From: Acidimicrobiia bacterium
Lineage (GTDB): Bacteria > Actinomycetota > Acidimicrobiia > Acidimicrobiales > SZUA-35
Length of the DNA stretch: 32,974 nt
Reading direction: 5' to 3'
NCBI GenBank assembly: GCA_029863385.1
Contig: JAOTVU010000043.1
Span: 1-32,974, forward strand
A model generated the notes under the pieces. It did no database searches and was not told the DNA's origin. It saw only the letters and a list, made by a program, of their open reading frames with translations. Below, piece after piece: positions 8,008 to 17,499 of the stretch (its first letter is position 1; each line of letters opens with the position of its first letter). The position numbers and the translations under genes are program-made.

Positions 8008-9432
8008 TTGGACCTGTCGTTGAGTAACAAGCGCATCGAACGGTTGTGGGCCGATGAGATCGTGCCCCAGCTCCACCGCTACATCGAGATTCCGGCACTG
8101 TCGCCGTCGTTCGATGCGGCTTGGGATCAGTCGGGTCACATCGCCGATGCGGTCACGTTGATCAGGACCTGGATCGAGTCGCAGCCCGTCGAGGGTATGA
8201 CCGTCACCGTCGAGCACCTCCCCGGTCGCACACCGCTGGTGGTGACGGAGATCGAGCCGTTCGGCCCGGCCGGTCCGGCCGTTGGATCGACGACGGTGCT
8301 CTATGGTCATCTCGACAAGCAACCCGAGATGGAGGGCTGGCGTCCCGATCTCGGGCCGTGGAAGCCGGTGATGGAGGGAACACGCCTGTACGGCCGAGGT
8401 GGGGCCGATGACGGCTATGCCGCCTTCGCCAGCCTCGCCGCGGTCGCCGCTTTGCACGCCGCCGGGGGCAGTCACGGTCGGCTGCTCGTGCTGATCGAGG
8501 CCTCGGAGGAGTCGGGGAGTCCCGACCTTCCGGCGCACATCGACGCTCTCGGCGACCGCCTCGGTGACGTCGACCTCGTCATCTGCCTCGACTCCGGTTG
8601 TGCCACCTACGACACCATGTGGCTCACCACGTCGCTGCGGGGCATGGTCGGTGGCCGCCTTTCGGTCGACATCGTCACCGAGGGCCTCCACAGCGGCGGC
8701 TACGGCGGTGTGGTGCCGTCGTCGTTCCGGATCATGCGGCAGCTGCTCGACCGGATCGAGGACGCCTCCGACGGACGCATCCTGTTGGAATCCGCGAACG
8801 TGGACACCCCTGGTCATCGCATCGACGAGGCCCGCTCCACGGCCGACCTTCTGGGGGAGGCCATGCTCGAGAACCCGCCCCTCGTCGAAGGTGCCCGTCT
8901 GGCAGTCGATGATGTGACCGAGGCGCTCCTGGCCAAGACCTGGCGGCCCAGTCTGTCCTACGTCGGCGCCGACGGCATACCGCCCTCGGCGGTCGCCGGC
9001 AACGTGCTCCGACCATCCACCACGCTCAAACTGTCGCTTCGCATACCGCCGACGGCCGACCCGGCTGCGGTCGAGGCCGAGCTGGTCGAGACTCTGACCG
9101 CTGATCCGCCCTACGGAGCCCGGGTGGCGGTGAGCGGCGCCGGGGGAGCGCCCGGATGGAACGCACCCGACCTGGCCCCCTGGCTGCGCTCTGCGCTCGA
9201 CGAGGCCTGTCGAACCCACTTCGGACAGGATCTGCAGCTCTACGGCGAGGGCGGCACCATCCCGTTCATGGGGATGCTGGGCGACAAGTTCCCGGCGGCC
9301 CAGTTCGTGATCACCGGCGTGCTCGGTCCGGGCTCCAACGACCACGGACCCAACGAGTTCATCGATGTCGCCTACGCCGAGAAACTGACCCGGGCCCTGA
9401 CCCAGGTCCTCGACGCGTCCACTCGCCGCTAG
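8008..9432 (+). CDS. M20-family metallopeptidase (dipeptidase type), TTG start
   Basis: This 474-residue protein is a zinc-dependent M20 dipeptidase/carboxypeptidase-like hydrolase. Key elements: YGHLDKQP with metal ligand H101 and adjacent D103, the bridging Asp in RGGADDGYA (about 134), general-base pair E167-E168 in IEASEESGSP, a further Asp in VICLDSGC, a dimerisation-domain motif GLHSGGYGGVVP, and the C-terminal metal His in GSNDHGPNEF. All metal and catalytic positions appear present, so it should be active. The start at TTG 8008 is set by GAGGAG seven bases upstream; SNKRIERLW then matches the usual family N-terminus. There is no signal peptide, so it is probably cytosolic. The substrate is likely small peptides or N-acylated amino acids. 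Confidence 0.92.
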   Translation: MDLSLSNKRIERLWADEIVPQLHRYIEIPALSPSFDAAWDQSGHIADAVTLIRTWIESQPVEGMTVTVEHLPGRTPLVVTEIEPFGPAGPAVGSTTVLYGHLDKQPEMEGWRPDLGPWKPVMEGTRLYGRGGADDGYAAFASLAAVAALHAAGGSHGRLLVLIEASEESGSPDLPAHIDALGDRLGDVDLVICLDSGCATYDTMWLTTSLRGMVGGRLSVDIVTEGLHSGGYGGVVPSSFRIMRQLLDRIEDASDGRILLESANVDTPGHRIDEARSTADLLGEAMLENPPLVEGARLAVDDVTEALLAKTWRPSLSYVGADGIPPSAVAGNVLRPSTTLKLSLRIPPTADPAAVEAELVETLTADPPYGARVAVSGAGGAPGWNAPDLAPWLRSALDEACRTHFGQDLQLYGEGGTIPFMGMLGDKFPAAQFVITGVLGPGSNDHGPNEFIDVAYAEKLTRALTQVLDASTRR

Positions 9433-9461
9433 ACCGGGCTCCTCACCCGTTCTGCGTGGTG

Positions 9462-9477
9462 CAAACCTCGTGGTTTG
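9462..9477. terminator. Candidate bidirectional hairpin between convergent genes
   Basis: CAAACC and GGTTTG form a perfect 6-bp stem around the tetraloop TCGT in the 54-bp gap between the convergent peptidase and fumarase genes. No long T tract follows, so the terminator role is inferred from location. Confidence 0.35.
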
Positions 9478-9486
9478 GTGTCGGGG

Positions 9487-11121
9487 TCAGAGCTTGAGGT
9501 CGACGGGGCGGGCGGTGGAGGCGTAGAAGTCGTTGCCCTTGTCGTCGATGACGATGAAGGCCGGGAACTCGGAGACCTCGATCCTCCACACCGCCTCCAT
9601 ACCGAGTTCCGGGTACTCCAGCACCTCGACGTGGCGGATCGAGTCCTTAGCCAGCCGGGCGGCCGGCCCACCGATCGAGCCGAGATAGAAGCCGCCGTGG
9701 CGCTTGCAGGCGTCGGTCACCTGCTGGCTGCGATTGCCCTTGGCCAGCATCACCAGCGACCCGCCGGCGGCCTGGAACTGCTCGACGTAGGAGTCCATGC
9801 GGCCGGCGGTAGTGGGGCCGAACGACCCGGAGGCGTAACCTTCGGGTGTCTTGGCCGGTCCGGCGTAGTAGATCGGATTGTCGCGTAGGTACTCGGGCAT
9901 CGGTTCGCCCGCGTCGAGCCGTTCCTTGATCTTGGCATGCGCTATGTCGCGGCCGACGACGAGGGTGCCGGTCAGCGACAGCCGGGTCTTCACCGGGTAC
10001 CGGGTGAGCTGAGCCCGGATCTGATCCATGGGCTGGTTCAGATCGATCTGCACCACATCGGACGACAGATGCTCGTCGGTGACCTCCGGCAGATACTTCG
10101 CCGGATCCCGTTCGAGTTCTTCGAGAAACACGCCTTCGGCGGTTATCTTGGCCAGCGCCTGACGATCGGCCGAGCAACTCACGGCGATCCCGACCGGCAG
10201 CGACGCCCCGTGGCGAGGCAGGCGGATGACCCGAACGTCGTGGCAGAAGTACTTGCCGCCGAACTGGGCGCCGATGCCGAACTCCTGGGTCAACTTCAAG
10301 ATCTCGGCCTCCATCTCGAGGTCGCGGTAGCCGTGCCCGATCGGGGAGCCGGAGGTGGGCAGCGAGTCGAGGTAGCGGGTTGAGGCCAGCTTGGCCGTCT
10401 CCACTGCCAACTCGGCCGATGTGCCACCGATGACCACCCCCAGGTGATACGGGGGGCAGGCCGATGTGCCGAGGAGCCGCAACTTCTCGTTGAGGAAGGC
10501 CCGCAGGCTGGTTGGGTTCAGCAGCGCCTTGGTCTCCTGGAACAGGTAGCTCTTGTTGGCCGATCCGCCGCCCTTGGTCATGAACATGAACTTGTAGGCG
10601 TCGCCCGGAACGGCTTCGATCTTGATCTCGCCGGGAAGGTTGGTACCCGTGTTCTTCTCCTCCCACATCGACAGCGGGGCCATCTGGGAGTAGCGCAGGT
10701 TGGAGTTCTGATAGGTGTCAAAGGCCCCGTGGGCCAGCGGCTCTTTGTCGTTGCCCTCGGTGAGCACGTACTGGCCCTTCTTGCCTTTGATGATCACGGT
10801 GCCCGTGTCCTGGCAACCGGGCAGCACGAAGCCGGCGGCGATGCTGGCGTTCTGTAGCAACTCGGTGGCCACGAACCGGTCGTTGGCCGAGGCCTCCGGA
10901 TCGTCGATGATGTTGCGCAGTTGCTGAAGGTGCCCGGGTCGGAGGAGGTGTGAGATGTCGCGAATCGCCTCGGCCGACAGCAAACGGAGGGCTTCGTTGC
11001 TCACCCGCAGGAATGAGGTGCCGCCGAGGTCGACCGATTCGACACCGTCGTGCGTGAGCAACCGGTACGGCGTGGTGTCGTCGCCGAGCGGGAGGAGGTC
11101 GGTGAACTGGAAGTCAGCCAT
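9487..11121 (-). CDS. fumA: Class I fumarate hydratase (iron-sulfur, single-chain)
   Basis: This 544-residue protein is a homodimeric-type class I fumarase that interconverts fumarate and (S)-malate in the TCA cycle using a [4Fe-4S] cluster. Three Cys fit the cluster ligands by position and context: C103 in [10 protein letters not shown]222 in [10 protein letters not shown] and C316 in VSCSADRQ. The N-terminal alpha part ([26 protein letters not shown]) and the C-terminal beta part ([36 protein letters not shown]) are fused in one chain as in E. coli FumA. It is oxygen-sensitive by family knowledge. ATG 11121 has no obvious Shine-Dalgarno. Many actinobacteria use class II FumC instead, so the choice of class I is notable but not unique. 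Confidence 0.95.
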   Translation of the reverse strand: MADFQFTDLLPLGDDTTPYRLLTHDGVESVDLGGTSFLRVSNEALRLLSAEAIRDISHLLRPGHLQQLRNIIDDPEASANDRFVATELLQNASIAAGFVLPGCQDTGTVIIKGKKGQYVLTEGNDKEPLAHGAFDTYQNSNLRYSQMAPLSMWEEKNTGTNLPGEIKIEAVPGDAYKFMFMTKGGGSANKSYLFQETKALLNPTSLRAFLNEKLRLLGTSACPPYHLGVVIGGTSAELAVETAKLASTRYLDSLPTSGSPIGHGYRDLEMEAEILKLTQEFGIGAQFGGKYFCHDVRVIRLPRHGASLPVGIAVSCSADRQALAKITAEGVFLEELERDPAKYLPEVTDEHLSSDVVQIDLNQPMDQIRAQLTRYPVKTRLSLTGTLVVGRDIAHAKIKERLDAGEPMPEYLRDNPIYYAGPAKTPEGYASGSFGPTTAGRMDSYVEQFQAAGGSLVMLAKGNRSQQVTDACKRHGGFYLGSIGGPAARLAKDSIRHVEVLEYPELGMEAVWRIEVSEFPAFIVIDDKGNDFYASTARPVDLKL

Positions 11122-11155
11122 GGGCCCACACTATCCGGTGGGGCCCGACCGCTGT

Positions 11156-11335
11156 TTACTCGGCGATCCAAACCCGGCCGATGCGGCCCACGAGTGCGTT
11201 GAACTCCGCCTCCAGCTCGTCCCACAGCTGGGCCTCCTGCCCGGACTCGAACGGGAAATCAGTTTTGTCGACGTCGAGTTCCACCGCTGTTTGCATGGCG
11301 GCGACTCGACGGGGGCAAACGTCATCGACCATCAT
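11156..11335 (-). CDS. Small hypothetical protein (59 aa)
   Basis: An ATG at 11335 opens a 59-codon frame with an acidic, amphipathic C-terminal half (SGQEAQLWDELEAEFNAL) ending GRIGRVWIAE. A second ATG at 11296 would give 46 residues. The region is otherwise empty between the CBS gene and the fumarase gene, on the same strand as both. No convincing ribosome binding site precedes either start and no family is recognised. The longer open frame that continues upstream is only an antiparallel shadow of the CBS gene region. Treat as a possible gene. Confidence 0.4.
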   Translation of the reverse strand: MMVDDVCPRRVAAMQTAVELDVDKTDFPFESGQEAQLWDELEAEFNALVGRIGRVWIAE

Positions 11336-11391
11336 GGGTGTCACTCTGACGTCGGCTTGTGACAGTCTGTGACCGTTTGCCCGGCACCCGG

Positions 11392-12255
11392 TCAGGTCGT
11401 GGCCGTCAGCGCCTCGATACTCGACTCCAGGTAGGCCGTGATGTCGCGGAAGGAGGCCACGCCGGCCGGTCGCTTGGTTTCGGCGAGCAGGGCCACGTTG
11501 GAGTCGACATTGTCGACGAGGGCGGCGATGGCCCGTGACACCGGGGAACGCACCGCAATGGCCTTTGGGGGTGCGGTCATGACGTCGGCCAGGGTCAGCG
11601 AGTTCAGGTCGGCCACCTCGCAGCCGACCTTCATCTGCAGATCGAACTCCGAGAGGGTGCCCACCAGATGCTCCCGGTGATCGACCACCAGCAGTTGGGA
11701 GATGCCCCGATTCCGTAGATGGTGCACGGCGACATCGAGCGATTCGTGCTGGTCGATCATCACCGGAGGATGGAGGTTCAGCCCGGTGAAGTCCACGAAA
11801 TCCAGGCCGTCCCGAACCGCGGGGACCTGATGGGGCTCGTCGATCCGCGACGCCAGCAGATTGGTGATCGTCTGCATCACGGTCCAGTACGACAGGTTGC
11901 CCACGAACCCGTCGTTGGCGCCGATGACGGCCAGATCGCGGATCCACCACCGGTTCATGACCTCGATGGCGTCGGCCACGCTGCGGTCGTTGCTGATCGT
12001 CTTCGGCGGGCCACCCAGCTGGCTCACGATCGGTGTCGACCAGTTGTCCGGTTGCCCGATCGCCCGCTGGAGCACGTCGCGCTGGGTGAATACGCCGGTC
12101 AGCGTCTCACCGTCGAGTATGCAGGCGCACGACCGTTCACCGTTGCGCATGGCCGCAACCGTCTCGGCGACGGTTGCGGATGTCGGCACGGTCACATATC
12201 GGCTCAGATCGAGACTCGATATCGGTGTCATCGTGAGAGCGACGGCAAGGTTCAT
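11392..12255 (-). CDS. Four-CBS-domain protein (two Bateman modules)
   Basis: This 287-residue protein consists almost entirely of four CBS repeats: about residues 9-68 (YVTVPTSATVAETVAAM, ending GVFTQRDVL), 75-135 (KTISNDRSVADAIEVM, ending GNLSYWTVMQ), 155-215 (PVMIDQHESLDVAVHHL, ending GTLSEFDLQMK) and 225-283 (AIAVRSPVSRAIAALV, ending GVASFRDITAYL). CBS pairs bind adenine nucleotides and act as energy or ligand sensors. No catalytic or transport domain is attached, so it presumably acts on a partner. ATG 12255 is preferred because GAGGTG lies 6 nt upstream; a GTG three codons earlier is also open. It lies downstream of the helicase gene on the same strand with a 74-bp gap. Confidence 0.88.
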   Translation of the reverse strand: MNLAVALTMTPISSLDLSRYVTVPTSATVAETVAAMRNGERSCACILDGETLTGVFTQRDVLQRAIGQPDNWSTPIVSQLGGPPKTISNDRSVADAIEVMNRWWIRDLAVIGANDGFVGNLSYWTVMQTITNLLASRIDEPHQVPAVRDGLDFVDFTGLNLHPPVMIDQHESLDVAVHHLRNRGISQLLVVDHREHLVGTLSEFDLQMKVGCEVADLNSLTLADVMTAPPKAIAVRSPVSRAIAALVDNVDSNVALLAETKRPAGVASFRDITAYLESSIEALTATT

Positions 12256-12329
12256 GGCGATCACCTCGGTGGGTGGACGAACAGTTGCTGGACACGGCGA
12301 TCATCGTCGTGTTGTCGACCCCTCTCACC

Positions 12330-15302
12330 TCATCGTCCACCATCGGAGGCCTCGGCGTCAATCTCGGCGGCCACGATTCCGAGAATCTCATCGCCGTACT
12401 GTTCCAACCGCGACGGCCCGATTCCCGGTACGGAGGCGAGTTCCCCCAGCGTCCGAGGCTCGGCGCTTGCTATGGCGTCCAGCGTGCGATTGTTCAGCAC
12501 CACGTAGGCCGGGACGGCATCATCTCTGGCCCGCTCACGCCGCCACCGGGTGAGCGACTCCCGGAGGTCCGCCTCAATGGCCGACTCCGGTTCGGCCCGC
12601 CCGGCGTTGGCGGAACCAGAGCCGGATCCGGATCGGTCTCGGCCTCCCGAGCCGGTCCGGCCGGGAACGCCATCAGGTGATGGCGGCGAGGCGTCGGCCG
12701 CCGGCCACGGCTCGGTGCGAGCCTCGGTCAGCTCATCGACAAAGGGGGACCGTGGTCCCGAGCAGGTGACGGCCACCGAACGGCGACCACGGGTGACGGC
12801 TACGTGGAAGATACGCCGCTCCTCCTCGGTGTCGTCGGCCAGGCGGTGGGGGTAGAGCCCGTCGCGCACGTCGTGGACGACAACATGGGGCCACTCGAGT
12901 CCCTTGGTGGCATGGATCGTGGCGAGTGCGACGGCCGAAACGTCGCCGTGGCCGCCATCGCGGTCGGTTACGCCGCTGTCATCGACGAGTGCCGAAGAGA
13001 GCCGCTCCCGCAGCCAGTCCTCGAACGTGGCCGGGTTCGGGTGCAGCCGGGCCACCGCAAGCAGGGCCAACAGCTCGTCGCCGTGGGCGGCCCGGCGGGC
13101 GGTGCGCTGCGAGCCGTCGAGGGCGGTGGCCGCCCCCATCAGCCCGATGTCGTTGAGGATGTGGTCGAGCAGAGATTCGGTGGTTCCCTCCGCCGACCCC
13201 GATTCGGCGGCCCGCGACCGCAGTTCGGCGATGTCATCAGCCAGACCCCGGACCGACGTGGCGTCACGCTCGGTGTTCAGCCGTTCCGCCAACCGGTGCA
13301 GCTGGGTCACCGACGACTGCTCGCACACCCAGTCGACGATGCGGGGATGCAGCGATCGTGGTGGTCGGCGCAGGGCGAGACGGAGGTCGTCGTCGGCCAG
13401 CCCGTTCTCCGGCCCGGTCGCCAACCGGAGCCAGGCCAGTGCGGCCCCGGAACCGGACCGTTCGAGCATCGAGGGGTCGATACCGCGGGTTCGACGGACA
13501 GGAACACCGATGTGATCGAGATGGATGAAAGCCGGGAGGAGGGCGGCGTGGACCCGGGCCAGAACCGCGATGTCCGACGGCTCGGCGCCGTCATCGAGGA
13601 GACCGGCCACGTGGTCGGCCAGGTTCTGCTGGGGATCGCCGGTGCGGTGAATGACGAGCGACGTGTCGTCGTCGGATCGATCGGGGCCGGCGGTGATGGT
13701 CTTGGCAACCCGGTGACGGTTGTAGGAGAGCAGGTTCACGGCGGCGTCCACCACCGGGGCCGGGCAGCGGTAGTTCGTGGTCAGGAAGTAGTCGGTCGTC
13801 GAACGGTCGCCGCCGTGGCCGAAATAGCGGTCGAAGTCGACCAGCCATCGGGGTGACGCTCCCGAGTAGCCGTAGATCGTCTGATCGTCGTCGCCGACGG
13901 CGAACACCTCGGACGCCGGGCCGGCCAGGAGACGGATCAACAACAGGTGGGCGGGAGTGAGGTCCTGGAACTCGTCGATCAGGATGATCGGCATGAGACG
14001 GCGGGCCGATTCCCGGGCGACAGGGTCGGCGGCCAGGATTTCGACGGCACGCAGCACCTGTTCGTCGAAGTCGACCAGGCCACGATCCCGCAGGTGCTCG
14101 CGGTAGCGGGGCAGGACCTCGTCGAACCCGTCGATGTCGCCGCCGAACCGGTCCGCCACCTCCTTCGGCGGCAGGAGGCCGAGCCGGCAGACGGCCAGGG
14201 CGTCGACCCAGGACTCCAACGGATCGTTCAGTTGACGACGGCGGCGGGACGGAACGAGCCGCCCGAGGATTCGACGAACGTCCCGCTCATCGATCGTGGT
14301 GGCCGGCTCGCCGCCGACGAATCCGGAGCGACCGGTGGTAATGGCGAGGGCCAGGCTGTTGAGGGTGCGAATCGACTCAGGCCGGGCTCGATTCAGGTTG
14401 CCGAGCCGCTCCCACATCTCCGTACGGGCCCGACGGTTGTAGGCCACGAGCGCCAGAGCGTCCGGGGCGATGCCTCGCCCGTCGACGAGATGGCGCACCC
14501 GCTCGGTGAGGACCCGCGTCTTGCCGGACCCGGCCGGAGCGAGAATGCGGGCCGGTCCTCCGGGGTGTGTCACCGCTGCCCGTTGGTCAGGGGCGAGACC
14601 GATGGCCACCTTCACGTCGGGGCCCGGTGGACCGAGCGGCTGGATGGAGCCGACGAGGAGGTGACAGCGGGGTATGTAGCCTCCGTTGCCCAGCCCGGCG
14701 TGGGCGGCGAGGTCGAGGTCGAGCGGGCCGCCGTCGGCGAGGAGGGCCTCGTCGACCGACGCGCCGGCGGCCACCGCAGCGCCGAACGGATCGAACCTCG
14801 GCCCGGGGCCGATGAGGTTGACGGCGTTGGCCGTCACGGCGAAATGCAGTCGATCGCCGGGCGGGTCGCTGTCGGGGCCGAGTTCGTGGAAGGGTCGATC
14901 GAGTGCGCCCGGTTGTGGTGGGCCGTCACCGCCCCAACGGACGACGACCGGCTCCCGGTTGCGCCACGCCGCCAGCAACGTGTCGACGGTGTCCTCGTCG
15001 CTGGTGGCGTCGGCGGGGATCTCCCGACACGACACCCACGGTTCCGGGACGGCCTGGCCCGGCGCGACGACGACGCTTCGACCGAGGCATCGGGGCCCCG
15101 CGAGCCGGGCGACGTCGATGCCGTCCGGTAGCGCGGTGGGGATCGGGGTTGCGGCCGACCTGGCCGGCGACCCGGGCGCCACCACCGGTTCCGAACCGGT
15201 TGACCGTGTCGGTGCCGGCTCCGCCCCGTCAGTGGAGCAGTTCCGGACCTCGGCCACCGACCGGTGGATCCCTCCGCAGTGACCGCAGGCGATACGAGGC
15301 AC
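12330..15302 (-). CDS. UvrD/Rep-type superfamily 1 helicase with N-terminal Cys motif and C-terminal HRDC domain
   Basis: A 990-residue ATP-dependent 3'-5' DNA helicase. Motif I is APAGSGKTRVL (AGSGKT at about residues 257-262), motif II ILIDEFQDL, motif III VFAVGDDDQTIYGYSGASP, motif IV TTNYRCPAPVVDAA, and motif VI is around VAVTRGRRSVAV. The last ~75 residues form an HRDC domain (NNRTLDAIA, TLGELASVPGIGPSRLEQYG), as in actinobacterial UvrD2. Unusually there are ~240 residues before the helicase core, opening with C6-G-H-C9 and C22, a possible small zinc site, followed by a region I do not recognise. The start is GTG 15302, two bases after the stop of the thioesterase gene, which implies translational coupling. 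It probably acts in DNA repair or replication restart. Confidence 0.93.
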   Translation of the reverse strand: MPRIACGHCGGIHRSVAEVRNCSTDGAEPAPTRSTGSEPVVAPGSPARSAATPIPTALPDGIDVARLAGPRCLGRSVVVAPGQAVPEPWVSCREIPADATSDEDTVDTLLAAWRNREPVVVRWGGDGPPQPGALDRPFHELGPDSDPPGDRLHFAVTANAVNLIGPGPRFDPFGAAVAAGASVDEALLADGGPLDLDLAAHAGLGNGGYIPRCHLLVGSIQPLGPPGPDVKVAIGLAPDQRAAVTHPGGPARILAPAGSGKTRVLTERVRHLVDGRGIAPDALALVAYNRRARTEMWERLGNLNRARPESIRTLNSLALAITTGRSGFVGGEPATTIDERDVRRILGRLVPSRRRRQLNDPLESWVDALAVCRLGLLPPKEVADRFGGDIDGFDEVLPRYREHLRDRGLVDFDEQVLRAVEILAADPVARESARRLMPIILIDEFQDLTPAHLLLIRLLAGPASEVFAVGDDDQTIYGYSGASPRWLVDFDRYFGHGGDRSTTDYFLTTNYRCPAPVVDAAVNLLSYNRHRVAKTITAGPDRSDDDTSLVIHRTGDPQQNLADHVAGLLDDGAEPSDIAVLARVHAALLPAFIHLDHIGVPVRRTRGIDPSMLERSGSGAALAWLRLATGPENGLADDDLRLALRRPPRSLHPRIVDWVCEQSSVTQLHRLAERLNTERDATSVRGLADDIAELRSRAAESGSAEGTTESLLDHILNDIGLMGAATALDGSQRTARRAAHGDELLALLAVARLHPNPATFEDWLRERLSSALVDDSGVTDRDGGHGDVSAVALATIHATKGLEWPHVVVHDVRDGLYPHRLADDTEEERRIFHVAVTRGRRSVAVTCSGPRSPFVDELTEARTEPWPAADASPPSPDGVPGRTGSGGRDRSGSGSGSANAGRAEPESAIEADLRESLTRWRRERARDDAVPAYVVLNNRTLDAIASAEPRTLGELASVPGIGPSRLEQYGDEILGIVAAEIDAEASDGGR

Positions 15303-15304
15303 AG

Positions 15305-16123
15305 TCAGACCTGCTTCCGCAGCAGGATCGTCTGGACGGCCCGGCCGACGGGGCCGAGATGATCGAACAGCAGGGCGTCGGCCAGGCCGATGCCGTTGGG
15401 CTGCCAGTGTGAGATGACCTCGGAGCCGAACCACTCCCCGTCGGGTTCCCGGTGGAGGGTGATCGTGAGGTCAGGGTTGACGAACGCGATCTCGTCGGGC
15501 TCGGCGTTGCGTCCGATGGCGTTTCCCGAATCGGCCAGGGCGCAGATGCGCTGGAAGCCGCTCGGCTCCTCGTCGGGCAGCACCGGAATGGTCCGCATCC
15601 ACGCCGTCGTCGGACCGGGTTTCCGGTCCTGGCCCGGCGGGTAGCGCATCTCGACCCCGGAGGAGAAACCCGGGAGGCCGTGGCCCATCCGCTGGATTGG
15701 AAAACCCCCTGGTTCCGAATCGGCCAGGTCGGGCGTCGCCTGGCCGGGCGACGGATAGGGATGGTCGTCCGAAGGCTGAAGGTGGAGGCCGAACGCCTGC
15801 ACTCGAACCCCACCTTCCAGATCGGCCAGAACGGCGCTGCTGGCGGCCGTCGTTCGACCGGCCCGGTCGACCGTGGCCGAGATGGTGAACCCGTCGATGG
15901 GAATCGGCCGGGCCAGATCCACGGTGAGCCGGACCAGCAGGCGCCCGCCTCCGTTTCGGTCGGCGTCGACGCCGGCGACAACCTGCTCGCAGGCCCGGGC
16001 CACCAACGCCGTCGGCGGCCCGGCGTGGCACGAAGTCGGATCCCACGGGCCACGGGCCGCGTCGTTGCCGACGAACACTTCCGTGCCGTCGCGGATCTCG
16101 ACCCGGAAGAACGTGGCGCTCAT
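15305..16123 (-). CDS. Acyl-CoA thioesterase family protein (double hotdog)
   Basis: This 272-residue protein fits the TesB-like/thioesterase-superfamily double-hotdog proteins that hydrolyse acyl-CoA to free acid and CoA. Evidence is the N-terminal HAGPPTALVARACEQ (the usual Gly-Gly/Pro-rich substrate loop), RLTVDLARPIPIDGFTI strand pair, then in the second half the EWFGSEVISHWQPNGIGLAD segment with ALLFDHLGPVGRAVQTIL at the end. ATG 16123 begins the first hotdog strand; the open frame upstream belongs to another gene's region. It lies between the methyltransferase and helicase genes on the same strand, with only 2 bp before the helicase start. A second thioesterase of the same type lies at 31185-32009. 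Substrate unknown. Confidence 0.85.
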   Translation of the reverse strand: MSATFFRVEIRDGTEVFVGNDAARGPWDPTSCHAGPPTALVARACEQVVAGVDADRNGGGRLLVRLTVDLARPIPIDGFTISATVDRAGRTTAASSAVLADLEGGVRVQAFGLHLQPSDDHPYPSPGQATPDLADSEPGGFPIQRMGHGLPGFSSGVEMRYPPGQDRKPGPTTAWMRTIPVLPDEEPSGFQRICALADSGNAIGRNAEPDEIAFVNPDLTITLHREPDGEWFGSEVISHWQPNGIGLADALLFDHLGPVGRAVQTILLRKQV

Positions 16124-16160
16124 CCGATGCCTACGATTGTCGGAAAAGGGCTGTGGGATC

Positions 16161-17294
16161 TCACGGTCTGACGTCGTAGTAGAGGTTGTTGGGTTCGCCG
16201 AGATCGTGCTGGGTGACCGAACCGAATCCGGCGGCCGTTGCCATGTCGGTGAGCCGGTCGCCGTGCAGGCCCACCGTACCGAGTCCCAGCCCGTCGGCCT
16301 CCGACAGGGCCGACTGGAGGCAGGACGTGACCGAGAACCCGTAGAGGAGGGCGAGGAGCGGGTTTCGGCGATCCCGGTCGAAGTCGCCGGTGCAGCGGAT
16401 CTCCTTGACCAGGAGGATCCCGTCGTCGGCCAGAACGTCACGGACGGCCGCGAGGGCCCGGTCCGGCCGCGGCATGTCATGGAGGCAGTCGAAGGCCAGG
16501 ACCAGACCGGCCGGGCCGTCGTCGGTGGCGCGGTCGATGTCGGTGGCGAAGCCCTCGATGAACGACACGTTTGTCAAGCTGTCAACTCGGGCCTGTTGGC
16601 GGGCGAGTTCGACGGCGGTGGGGGAGGGGTCGATGCCGATGAACGTCGAGTTGGGGAAGGCGGCGGCGATCGTGGCGAGCGCCACCCCTCCTCCGCAGCC
16701 GATCTCGACCACCCTCGTGCCGGCGGTCAGGCGCTCCGTCAGCCCGTCGACGGCCGGGAGGACCTCGGTGACCAGCGTCTGACGGGTTCGGGGCGCATTC
16801 ATCCGGGCGAGACCGGCGGTGGCGACGGCACCCTGTTCCTCATAGGTGATCCCCACACCCGTGTCGAAGGAGCGAGCAAGGGCGTCGACGACCTCGGGCG
16901 GCGTGCCCCCCTGGAAGGCCCCGGCGGCGAAGTCCACGGATCCGCTCTCGTCGGCCAGGAGCGCCGCGCTCACGGCGTCGAGCTCGAATCGCCCGTCGTC
17001 GTGGCGGGTCATGAGATCGGCGGCGGCTTGACCGAGTAGCCACTCTTCGACCAGACGGGCGTCGAGGCCGGTTCGGTCGGCCAGGTCGGCTCCGGTCAGC
17101 GGCCCGGATCCGGCCATGGCCCGGTAGAGGCCAAGGCGGTCACCGAGGTGAATCATGAGCGACACGACTTCGCCCATCTTGTAGCTCCACACCTTGAGGG
17201 CGAACAGCTTCAGGGCCTCGGGGTCGAGTTCGGTGGCCGGTGGGCCGGCGTCGCCCGTCTGCGGGCTACCGTCGGGGCTCGTCTCTGCACTCAT
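16161..17294 (-). CDS. SAM-dependent methyltransferase with N-terminal winged-helix dimerisation domain
   Basis: This 377-residue protein has a class I methyltransferase core: glycine-rich SAM motif VVEIGCGGG at residues 195-203, acidic motif FIGIDPSP, VLAFDCLHDMPRPDRAL, and a late KEIRC strand. Residues about 30-120 look like a winged-helix region (GLYRAMAGSGPLTGADLADRTGLD) as in O-methyltransferase or plant-type C-methyltransferase relatives. The layout matches Rv-type class I methyltransferases of about 350-370 residues found in actinobacteria. ATG 17294 is set by GAGGAGG about 8 nt upstream. It heads a minus-strand run with the thioesterase and helicase, 37 bp from the thioesterase. Its acceptor cannot be inferred. 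Confidence 0.88.
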   Translation of the reverse strand: MSAETSPDGSPQTGDAGPPATELDPEALKLFALKVWSYKMGEVVSLMIHLGDRLGLYRAMAGSGPLTGADLADRTGLDARLVEEWLLGQAAADLMTRHDDGRFELDAVSAALLADESGSVDFAAGAFQGGTPPEVVDALARSFDTGVGITYEEQGAVATAGLARMNAPRTRQTLVTEVLPAVDGLTERLTAGTRVVEIGCGGGVALATIAAAFPNSTFIGIDPSPTAVELARQQARVDSLTNVSFIEGFATDIDRATDDGPAGLVLAFDCLHDMPRPDRALAAVRDVLADDGILLVKEIRCTGDFDRDRRNPLLALLYGFSVTSCLQSALSEADGLGLGTVGLHGDRLTDMATAAGFGSVTQHDLGEPNNLYYDVRP

Positions 17295-17499
17295 CGCCGG
17301 CTCCTCCTCGTGATTCGAAGGAACCATTATGGGCCGGACGAGCGGTCGATCGTGTGCTCCCGCGGCGGCTCGCGGTGGCACCCCCCCGTTTACGGCAAGG
17401 TCCCGGACAGCGCCTAGAGTTGATTCGAGGTGGCCGGCGTACCTCCGGCCATCGACGACTCGATCTCGACGGAGAAGCACGACCTCCCGACCGGGAAGA
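17295..17499. promoter_or_regulatory. Divergent intergenic region, presumed promoters
   Basis: This 205-bp gap separates the divergent methyltransferase and oxidoreductase genes, so promoters for both should be here. A good Shine-Dalgarno for the minus-strand gene is at about 17303-17310. No confident -10/-35 pair or operator was identified. Confidence 0.4.

Noticed and set aside
7840-9345. 501-codon open frame on the minus strand
   Set aside because: Shadow of the M20 peptidase gene, which has full catalytic motifs on the other strand.
11336-11950. Upstream extension of the small ORF at 11156
   Set aside because: The Arg/Gly/Pro-rich extension overlaps the CBS gene in another frame and looks non-coding.
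12804-15131. Two long plus-strand frames opposite the helicase (350 and 394 codons)
   Set aside because: Shadows in high-GC sequence; the helicase motifs lie on the minus strand throughout.
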